20,054 bases of DNA, from positions 2,006,882-2,026,935 of the forward strand of contig CP070808.1 of the NCBI GenBank assembly GCA_020343715.1, read 5' to 3'. A program made the translations under genes and the position numbers. The DNA is from Thermoplasmata archaeon. Lineage in GTDB: Archaea; Thermoplasmatota; DTKX01; GCA-020343715. Shown piece by piece: positions 8,179-15,759 of this stretch; position 1 is the first letter of the stretch; each line of letters begins with the position of its first letter. Below the pieces are notes generated by a model, which saw only the letters and a program-made list of their open reading frames with translations, was not told where the DNA came from and searched no databases.

Positions 8179-8209
8179 GGGAGCTCCCCCTGGTATGGGG
8201 TACCCAGGG
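8179..8209. repeat. Inverted repeats in the 3' region of the 2496-aa gene
   Basis: In the 149-nt gap 8119-8268, after the stop of the 2496-residue gene, there is a perfect GGGAGCTCCC (8179-8188). Next to it, CCCTGGTA (8188-8195) can pair with TACCCAGGG (8201-8209) with one bulged base and a five-base loop. No T tract follows, so a terminator role is uncertain. The rest of the gap toward 8268 shows nothing else. Confidence 0.35.
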
Positions 8210-8268
8210 TCCCCTACCTGCGGGCCTGGGGATATGGGGAGGGTTGCGAGGACCCGGGCGGTGGGAAC

Positions 8269-11200
8269 CTACAATTCCGTGTCCTCGCTCTCCCCTCCGT
8301 CCTCCACCTCGCTGTCCGCGTCGACGGAGCTCAGGTCCTTTTCTTCGACCTGGCGCTCGACCGTCGCGTCCTTCTGCTTGCGTGGATCGGACCTGGGCAG
8401 GTCCTTGAATGATCGCTCCTCCGTCCCCTCCTCGGGGGTCGGCTCGGCTACCGGGGGCTCCACCACGTGGACCTCGTCCTCCTCGGTAGGGGTCTCATCA
8501 GAGGCCTCCGCCTCCTCCAGGTCCGACAGGACATCCTCGAGGTCATCCTCCACTGTGACCTCCGTGTCCTCCTCCTCGGCCTCTGTCTCCATCTCCTCGA
8601 AGGAGTCGCGTCTCCTGCCGCCGATCCTGCCTGTGATGAGCAAGAACACTAGGAGAAGCACCACCACCACGGCGACTATGGCCCCGATGAGCCAGGCGGG
8701 GAAGCCGCCTCCCTCGCCGGCCCCGGGGGCCTCGTGCTTGGTCGTGCTCTTGGCCTCGGGGACGTTCTGGTCCAGGTCGCCCTCGGCGGTGATGAAGGTG
8801 TCGTACTCGATGGGCTCGATGGTGTCGGCCCTCACGCGGACGGTAACGTCCTGGCCCATGGCCGAGCCGGGAAGGACGAAGTACGCGACGCCGTCGGCCA
8901 AGGTGGCCTCGTAGTACTCGTCATCATCGATGTACACATCCACCCTGGCTCCCACGACGGGGAGGTTGTGCTGGTCCATGATGGGCCCGACGAACAGGGT
9001 GAACTCGTCGACGACGGCGGGGATGACGGTGATGGTAACCACCGTCTCGTCGGTCAGCTCCCGGAAGTCCGTCACCGTCAGCGTGACGGGGTACGAGCCC
9101 TCCACCTCGAACGTGAAGATGGGGGTGGGTCCGTACAGCGTCCTGGTGCTCCCCTTGTGGGTCAATGTCCATGTGTAGTTGACTATGCCTCCGTTGCCCC
9201 AAGACAGGGTGCCGTCGAAGGCCACCTCCTCGCCCGACCGGACCGTTCGGTCCAGGCCGGCATGGGCGACGATGTCGGTGAGCTCCCTGTACATCGTGGG
9301 CGGCGGCGGGTCCAGAGTGCCCTCCATTGTGATGGTGGGCTCGAACTCCAGCGCCTCATAGCCGCTTCCGACCACCAATATGTCCACTGTCCGTCCCTGG
9401 AAGGCCTCGGCCATCTCCACCTCGGCTATGCCCTCGTCGTCCGTGATGCCGAAGAAGCGGAAGCCAGAGACGCTGACCCTCACGGGGGCGTCCTCCACGG
9501 GCTCGCCGTGCTCGTCCAAGATGGGACCGACCATCAGGTCGAACATCTCCTCGGCCAGCGACACAATTGTAACGAAGACTGTGTCGCCGTCCACCACGTG
9601 GTACTCGTCCTTGATGATGAGGGTCACCACGTAGTCGCCCGTCTCGGTGAAAACGAAGGTGGGTGTGGGACCGTACAGGGTCACCAGCTGGGACCTGTGG
9701 TAGAAGGTCCAGGTGTAGTTGAGCTGGCCGTTGCCCTCGGACTCCGAGCCGTTGAACTCGATGATCTGGTGTGTCAGGCCGTCGATGTCCTCGCCGGCGT
9801 TCGCCAGGGTGGGCAGGAAGGTGTTGGGCCGCCCTCCGGCACCGAAGTGGGAGAAGTGGCTGATCTCCGCCCACACGTAGCCGGCGTACTGGGTGCCGTA
9901 CAGCTCCACGTCGGTGGTGTTGACACCGGTGGCGGTGACCCATGAGAGGTCCTCGCGAACCTTGACCCATTCCATCTCCTCCTCGTCGTAGCGGTATAGG
10001 CTGAGCGTCTCCTCGTTGATGTCCTCAGGGTCGTCGGCATCGCCGTCGCCCGTCATGTCCAGCTCCTCCACCGTGTAGTACAGCTTGATGTTGGAGCTGG
10101 TGACCATGTCCGTCAGGTTGGTCTGGATGCTCTCAGAGACCTCCACGGAGACGTACTTGCCCAGGGGCTCGTCGCCCGCCTCGAGGCCGTCCCCCGCCTC
10201 CAGCTTGTGGGGGGTGGTGGTGTCGTCGTACTTGGTTATGCCCACACTGAAGGTGGCCATCTCGTCCAGCTTGGTCCAGACCTCGCAGTCCGTCTGCATG
10301 ACGGTATCCACGTCGTCCATCATGAAGCACGACCTGGGGTTCAAGTACTGGGCGGCGACCGCGCCGTCGTCCACCGTCATCCGCATGCTCCTCAGTATGC
10401 CCGCCACCCGGATGTGGTCCGAGGGATATGGCTTGGACAGCATCACGATGGTCTGGGACGGGGCCCACTTGCCGTACCTGACGGTGATGTGGAACTCGTC
10501 CGATGTGGAGATGCGCTCCAGCAGGTCTGGCGTGTCCTCCAGGAGGGACCTGATTATGCTGCCCGCCGTCCCGTCCTCGGCTGTCGGGTCGCCCACCAGG
10601 ACGATGAACCGGGCGTTCTTGTGGCTGCTTATCACTTCCCGGGGCTCAACGACCTTCACGTCCAGCATGTTCATCATGTTGTCTATGAACCGGGTCCTGT
10701 TGCCCACGTTGTCGATGGCCAGGTAGACGCTCTGGTCCAGCTCCACCTCATAGTCCAGGTCCAGGCTGTCCGGCACGCCGTCGCCGTCCGAGTCGGGGCT
10801 GTTGGGGTTGAGGCCCACGTCCAGCTCGGTGCCGTCCAGGACCGTGTCCCCGTCGCTGTCGTTGGACAGGGGGTTGATCCTCATGCCGATCTCGAAGCCG
10901 TCCAGCAGGTTGTCGCCGTCGGTGTCCCCGTTCGTCGGGTCCGTCTTGAAGACGGTCTCGTACCCGTCGGTTATGCCGTCGCCGTCCAGGTCCGGGTCCA
11001 TGGGGTTCGTGTTCTCGGTGATCTCGGCGCCGTCGAAGAGGAAGTCCCCGTCGCTGTCGGCGTTGGTTATGTCCGAGCCCATCAGGACCTCCTGCAGGTC
11101 ATCCAGGCCGTCCTCGTCGGTGTCCTTGCTCATGGGGTCGGCGCCCAGCTTCCACTCGTAGTTGTCGAAGAGGCCATCCTGGTCCGAGTCCTTGGCCAGG

Positions 11201-14200
11201 GCGTTGCTGCCGAAGGTCAGCTCGATGCCGTCGTCCAGACCGTCGCCGTCGGTGTCCCAGTTGGTCACGTTGGTGCCGGCGGCCAGCTCCTCGGCGTCGG
11301 AGATGCCGTCGCCGTCGGTGTCGGGGGACAAGGGGTTGGACAGGAGCTGGAACTCCTTGAGGTCGTTCAGCCCGTCACCGTCGCTGTCGGGGGAGAACTC
11401 GTCGGATGTGACGTTGAACTTGATGGTCCCCGACGCGTTGACCACCGTCACGGTCCACTCGTTGGCTTCGTCCGCGTCGTTGAAGCCGTCACCGTCGGTG
11501 TCGGTGAAGACGAAGTAGGAGGAGGCGGGTACGAACTCCACCTGCTGCCACATCTTCTGGACGCGGTAGTTCAGGTAGTCTGCGATGTAGATGAAGTTGT
11601 CCTCGGTGATCACCAGGTTCAGGGGGGTCGTCACCTCGCCGTTGCCGGTGCCCTTGGCGCACATGGTGTCGATCCAAGTGAAGTTCTTGTCCACCTTCTG
11701 GATGCGGTTGGCCCCGTACTCGATGACGAACACGTCGCCGTTCCGGTCCACGTCCAGGTCGTGGGGGTATATGAGCCGGCCCACGACGGTATCCGTGTAG
11801 GTTGCCAGGTGCGTGCCGTTGACCGCGAACTTCTGGACCCTGTTGCGATTGTCGCCCACGTAGACCCATCCCTCGGGATGCCAGGCCACCGATCGTGGCT
11901 GATTGAGCTGTCCATCACCGTTACCGTAGCTGCCGATGGTGCCCACGAGCCGCCGGTTCTGGTCGAAGATGCGGACCGTGTGGCTGTTGGCCTCCGCGAC
12001 GTAAACGTTCCCGTCATCGTCGATGTCCAGGGCGAAGGGGTAGCGAAGCCCGGGGTTCGTGAACTCGTCGACCTTCCAGTTCCGGTACGCGCCGTCAAGG
12101 TTCCACTTGGTAATTCCCCTGTACACGTCGAGGACGTACAGGTGCCCGTTGTAAAGGTGGACGTCCGCGATCGACGAGAAGCTCCTTGGTGTCCCTGCGT
12201 CCTGCCAGCTGTTCCACATCTTCTTGAACACGCCGTCCTTGTCGTACTTGGCGATGCAGTTCGCTGTCAGGCTTAGACCGTCCCTGTTGACGGCGATGTA
12301 CACGTTCCCCGCACCGTCGACGGCGACCGCCTTCGGGGCGGGGCCCTCGGCCATGTTCTTCTTGTGGTGGAAGTAGGTCTCGTAGTAGTCCTTGATGACG
12401 TCGATGAGACCGTCACCGTCGGTGTCAGCAGAGCGGGGGTTCTGGAGGGTCCTGTACTCCAGGAAGTCGTTGACGCCGTCGCCGTCGGTGTCGTTGAACC
12501 GGGGGTTCGAGTTGATGTGCCAGTGGAAGTCCTCGTTGAAGTAGTTGAAGCTGACGACCCAACCGTTGTGCTCGATGTAGTCATTGAGCCCGTCGCCGTC
12601 GGTGTCCTTTTTCCTGGGGTTGCTGTTCCACAGGTGCTCGGCCATGTCGCTGAGGCCGTCGCCGTCGGAGTCGTACTTCCATGGCAGCGAACCGATGGTC
12701 AGCTCGTAGTCGTCGCCTAGCCCATCGCCGTCGGTGTCCCACTTCCACTGGGAGGTCCTCTCCTCGTCGGTGTTGTTCAGGCCGTCCCCGTCCCAGTCGT
12801 TGGACTTGATGCCACGCCATAGCCTGAACTCGTCCACGGAACCGGGCATGACGTCGAAGTACAGCGTCACCGGGTCGTTGGCGATGGTCCGGGTCGTGGA
12901 CTTGCGGTCGCACCACCACACCACGGCCCACCAGCACTCCTCGTAGTAGGTCTTCGTCTCGGCGTTGAAGGTGAGGGTCACCGGGTAGTTGACCATGCCG
13001 ATGCTGGGCTCCACCCAGGCACCGATGCTGTAGTCCGTCTCCCTCCACATGGCCGCGCCGGAGGGGTCGTCCCGGTGGGTGACCTTGTTCCGGTAACGGT
13101 CCCAGTCACTGTAACTGCCCGCGGGGATGGAAAGGTTGTACTGGGGCTTGATGTAGCTCTGGGTCACGTCGGACCATGTGCCGTCCACCGTGCGGTTGAC
13201 CCTTGTCGTCACCAGGCTCTTGTACTCGAGACGGTCGCCCACGTCGACGCCGTTGTCGTCGTAGTCGTGGATGATCACCTCTGTGTCCAGCATCTGCATG
13301 TCCACCTCGGACCGGGCCCGGAAGTCCGTTACCAGGTCGACTATCCACTCCATCAGCCGCTGGGACCAGCCCTTGCCGGTAATCCACCCGACTATGAGGT
13401 CGGACAGGGTGATGAGCAGCGCGATGAGCCATCCCACGTAGGGTATCATGCCGATGGCGAAGAGGACCACGGCATAGGCGATCATCATCACCCCGTACAG
13501 GACGCCTATGCCGATACCTATCGCGCTCCAGTCGTAGGCGTCGGCTATCGCGAACATACAGTAGATGGCGATGCCTATGTCGATGACCAGGCCGATGATC
13601 TCCAGGGCGGTGCCGATCTTGTTTACGATCTTCATGGTGCCCGAGTTGATCTTGCTGACGGTGCTGAAGGTCTTGCTGATGCTCTTGACCGAGGTGAGGG
13701 GCTCGGTGAACAGCTTGGAGATCTTGTGGACCTTGGTCCACTCGTAGGCGGTCTTCACCACCTTGATGATGGTGGCCAGGGCGGAGATGGCCGCGAACCC
13801 CTTGTCGATGATGCCGTCCACGACCAGGGGTATCTCGTCGTCCTCCGGGAAGTGGTACGTGGGCAGGTCGGGGCCCACCTTGGCCACGAAGTTCTCGCCC
13901 ACGCTCCAGGCCATCATCATGCGGGCCACCGTGGCCTTGTTCTCCATCTCGATGGACCATGTGTCGATCTCGTCGATTACCTGCTTCATGTCCACGGGCT
14001 CCTCGGAGCCCTCCTCGTACCATGGGCTCTTGAGCGTCTTCGTGACCACCACGGGCATCTGGCCCAGGTCCATGCTGATGGCATCCCTCAGGATGTGTGT
14101 GGTGTTGTCCACCTCCGCGAGCATGAAGGTGGATGTGCGCGTCTCCATGAGCATGATAACTGGTCGCATGTCACCTTCGGGGATGCCCGTCATCGCCTCC

Positions 14201-15759
14201 TTGACCAGGTCTACCAGGAGGGCCTGGACCGCCAGGTCCTTGTGGTCGAAGGTGGTGATGTTGTAGTTCATCACGATGTTGTGCTCGTCGAGGATGTCCG
14301 GGACGTCGTGGATGTCGTTGGTGCCGTTCCTCAGGAAGTCGTACGCGAGGCGCAGGTTCGCCCCGAAGTAGTGGGTGACGTTGTCGCTGTAGAGGACACC
14401 GGCGTCGGTCCCGTAGTTCTCCTCCACGTTGGCCCCGGTTATGAGGAAGTCCTCGTAGTACATCGCCAGGGTCGTTGACCGGGACAAGTAGCCCCTGTCC
14501 ACCAGCTCCAGGACGGCGGAGACGTCGGGGGTGTCCGAGTCGGCGATTATCGTCCGGTCCCCTTGGACCCTCAGGTACTTGCCGTTGTGGGCCTTGAGGA
14601 CCTTCTTCGAGCCGAAGTCCTCGACATCGAAGTAACCGTAATCGCTGAGGGGTTTCTCGCTGAGGACCATCACGTCCTCGTCGTTGAGCACCAGGTACCT
14701 CCCGTCCCTCGTCTGGAAGCCGCCCCGGGTCTCGTTGGTCTCGATCCAGTAGAAGGTCTCCTGCTCGCCCATCCACTCGCTGGTGGCGTACGCCACGTCG
14801 TCGGTTCCAGGGGTCACGTACTTGGCGCCACCGATGTTGGCGGCCAGGCCCTTGGACTTCACGTCGGTGAGGCCCTTGACCTTCCAGCTGAGCCGGAGGT
14901 CACCCTTGATGGGAGCCGGGCTCCCGGTGGCCGGGTAGAACATCTTGGCCTTGAACGCGACGATGTTGCCGTAGTCCCAGACGGGGAACACCGGGATGTA
15001 CGAGACGTTCCCGCTGGTCATTATGCCGTAGTCCTCCAGCTCCGCCCCCTCGGGGGTGTTGTTGGAGGTGAACTCGAGAAGGGGAGTGATGACCACGTCG
15101 TTGATGGAGTTGTCCACGTCCATCATCGTGCCCTCCTTGTCGTAGGGCCAGTCGTAGTTCTGGTTGATCAGCCTCATATTGTCCGGGTTCTTGGTCCGAA
15201 GCTGGAGCTCGATGTACACGGCCCCGCCCTCGGTTAGAATGTCGAATTCGAAGCTGCTGCGCATGTCGGTGCGCATGAAGGGCGACATGTCGACGGCGTC
15301 GTAGACGGAGTCACCATCGTTGTCCCTGTCCCACACGTTGGGCACCCCGTCGCCGTCGGGGTCCGGGTTATACTCGTCGAACTCGTAGGTATCGGGCAGG
15401 CCGTCCATGTTGGAGTCGGGCTCGGTGGGGTCCATGTTGTTCATTACCTCGATGTAGTCGCTCAGGCGGTCGAAGTCGCTGTCGGACTGGAGGAAGTTGG
15501 TACCGATGACCCACTCCACGTTGTCCGGCAGTCCGTCGCCGTCCGTGTCCGTGGACTTCTCTGGCTGTGGGGTCTGGTCGATGAGGTCCAGCACCAGCTC
15601 CTTCAGGTTACGGAATGGGCCAGGGATCTCATCGGGCCCCCGCGACTCGTCATCGTAGTCCTTCATGCCGTTGAAGTTCTCGGCCACCACAGGCTGGAAG
15701 GCCACGGCGATGAGCATGAGCACGATAGCCGTGGCGGCCACCTTGACAGTCATCCTCAC
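8269..15759 (-). CDS. Giant multidomain surface protein: TSP3 calcium repeats, fascin-like segment, hydrophobic module, NHL propeller, PKD, TM anchor, cytoplasmic tail (2496 aa)
   Basis: Signal peptide 1-26 (cut near VVA). TSP3-type repeats: five at 70-158, six at 987-1122 and eleven at 1418-1668, mostly DxDGDGxxD, likely binding calcium. A fascin-like beta-trefoil segment at 335-420 contains HNGKYLRVQGD. Residues 430-650 are mixed and unrecognised. Hydrophobic helices lie at 720-738, 746-770 and 772-795, preceded by an amphipathic stretch (650-715). A Cys942-WWAVVWW-Cys950 loop follows. An NHL propeller spans about 1138-1405. Residues 1675-1880 are an unassigned alpha/beta region, followed by a surface-protein domain ending WAEISHFSHFGAGG (1888-1976). 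Two PKD domains (about 1985-2065 and 2163-2245) are each followed by a carboxypeptidase-regulatory-like domain. A membrane helix (2354-2377) precedes a 118-residue Glu/Asp-rich tail. The GTG start overlaps the upstream stop as GTGA and has GGGAGGTG 5 nt before it; an ATG two codons later is the alternative. Function is unknown; surface scaffold or adhesin is likely. Confidence 0.88.
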   Translation of the reverse strand: MRMTVKVAATAIVLMLIAVAFQPVVAENFNGMKDYDDESRGPDEIPGPFRNLKELVLDLIDQTPQPEKSTDTDGDGLPDNVEWVIGTNFLQSDSDFDRLSDYIEVMNNMDPTEPDSNMDGLPDTYEFDEYNPDPDGDGVPNVWDRDNDGDSVYDAVDMSPFMRTDMRSSFEFDILTEGGAVYIELQLRTKNPDNMRLINQNYDWPYDKEGTMMDVDNSINDVVITPLLEFTSNNTPEGAELEDYGIMTSGNVSYIPVFPVWDYGNIVAFKAKMFYPATGSPAPIKGDLRLSWKVKGLTDVKSKGLAANIGGAKYVTPGTDDVAYATSEWMGEQETFYWIETNETRGGFQTRDGRYLVLNDEDVMVLSEKPLSDYGYFDVEDFGSKKVLKAHNGKYLRVQGDRTIIADSDTPDVSAVLELVDRGYLSRSTTLAMYYEDFLITGANVEENYGTDAGVLYSDNVTHYFGANLRLAYDFLRNGTNDIHDVPDILDEHNIVMNYNITTFDHKDLAVQALLVDLVKEAMTGIPEGDMRPVIMLMETRTSTFMLAEVDNTTHILRDAISMDLGQMPVVVTKTLKSPWYEEGSEEPVDMKQVIDEIDTWSIEMENKATVARMMMAWSVGENFVAKVGPDLPTYHFPEDDEIPLVVDGIIDKGFAAISALATIIKVVKTAYEWTKVHKISKLFTEPLTSVKSISKTFSTVSKINSGTMKIVNKIGTALEIIGLVIDIGIAIYCMFAIADAYDWSAIGIGIGVLYGVMMIAYAVVLFAIGMIPYVGWLIALLITLSDLIVGWITGKGWSQRLMEWIVDLVTDFRARSEVDMQMLDTEVIIHDYDDNGVDVGDRLEYKSLVTTRVNRTVDGTWSDVTQSYIKPQYNLSIPAGSYSDWDRYRNKVTHRDDPSGAAMWRETDYSIGAWVEPSIGMVNYPVTLTFNAETKTYYEECWWAVVWWCDRKSTTRTIANDPVTLYFDVMPGSVDEFRLWRGIKSNDWDGDGLNNTDEERTSQWKWDTDGDGLGDDYELTIGSLPWKYDSDGDGLSDMAEHLWNSNPRKKDTDGDGLNDYIEHNGWVVSFNYFNEDFHWHINSNPRFNDTDGDGVNDFLEYRTLQNPRSADTDGDGLIDVIKDYYETYFHHKKNMAEGPAPKAVAVDGAGNVYIAVNRDGLSLTANCIAKYDKDGVFKKMWNSWQDAGTPRSFSSIADVHLYNGHLYVLDVYRGITKWNLDGAYRNWKVDEFTNPGLRYPFALDIDDDGNVYVAEANSHTVRIFDQNRRLVGTIGSYGNGDGQLNQPRSVAWHPEGWVYVGDNRNRVQKFAVNGTHLATYTDTVVGRLIYPHDLDVDRNGDVFVIEYGANRIQKVDKNFTWIDTMCAKGTGNGEVTTPLNLVITEDNFIYIADYLNYRVQKMWQQVEFVPASSYFVFTDTDGDGFNDADEANEWTVTVVNASGTIKFNVTSDEFSPDSDGDGLNDLKEFQLLSNPLSPDTDGDGISDAEELAAGTNVTNWDTDGDGLDDGIELTFGSNALAKDSDQDGLFDNYEWKLGADPMSKDTDEDGLDDLQEVLMGSDITNADSDGDFLFDGAEITENTNPMDPDLDGDGITDGYETVFKTDPTNGDTDGDNLLDGFEIGMRINPLSNDSDGDTVLDGTELDVGLNPNSPDSDGDGVPDSLDLDYEVELDQSVYLAIDNVGNRTRFIDNMMNMLDVKVVEPREVISSHKNARFIVLVGDPTAEDGTAGSIIRSLLEDTPDLLERISTSDEFHITVRYGKWAPSQTIVMLSKPYPSDHIRVAGILRSMRMTVDDGAVAAQYLNPRSCFMMDDVDTVMQTDCEVWTKLDEMATFSVGITKYDDTTTPHKLEAGDGLEAGDEPLGKYVSVEVSESIQTNLTDMVTSSNIKLYYTVEELDMTGDGDADDPEDINEETLSLYRYDEEEMEWVKVREDLSWVTATGVNTTDVELYGTQYAGYVWAEISHFSHFGAGGRPNTFLPTLANAGEDIDGLTHQIIEFNGSESEGNGQLNYTWTFYHRSQLVTLYGPTPTFVFTETGDYVVTLIIKDEYHVVDGDTVFVTIVSLAEEMFDLMVGPILDEHGEPVEDAPVRVSVSGFRFFGITDDEGIAEVEMAEAFQGRTVDILVVGSGYEALEFEPTITMEGTLDPPPPTMYRELTDIVAHAGLDRTVRSGEEVAFDGTLSWGNGGIVNYTWTLTHKGSTRTLYGPTPIFTFEVEGSYPVTLTVTDFRELTDETVVTITVIPAVVDEFTLFVGPIMDQHNLPVVGARVDVYIDDDEYYEATLADGVAYFVLPGSAMGQDVTVRVRADTIEPIEYDTFITAEGDLDQNVPEAKSTTKHEAPGAGEGGGFPAWLIGAIVAVVVVLLLVFLLITGRIGGRRRDSFEEMETEAEEEDTEVTVEDDLEDVLSDLEEAEASDETPTEEDEVHVVEPPVAEPTPEEGTEERSFKDLPRSDPRKQKDATVERQVEEKDLSSVDADSEVEDGGESEDTEL

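Noticed and set aside
8119..8268. Possible small gene or structured RNA in the gap between two surface genes
   Set aside because: Only promoter elements and short inverted repeats are visible; no start with ribosome-binding site and no tRNA-like fold was recognised.
10756..11508. Regular short repeats that could suggest a CRISPR array or tandem DNA repeat
   Set aside because: The period follows codons of DxDGDGxxD calcium-binding repeats with variable spacing; there are no unique spacers between identical direct repeats.
10207..12276. A 689-codon plus-strand open frame opposite the TSP3/NHL part of the 2496-residue gene
   Set aside because: It is the complement of regular Asp-rich repeat codons in GC-rich DNA. 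Its composition is low-complexity Val/Gly/His with no domain, and it is fully covered by a well-supported gene.
13075..14478. A 467-codon plus-strand open frame opposite the hydrophobic-module region
   Set aside because: Antisense shadow in GC-rich sequence; the minus-strand frame has hydrophobic helices and continuity with known domains on both sides.
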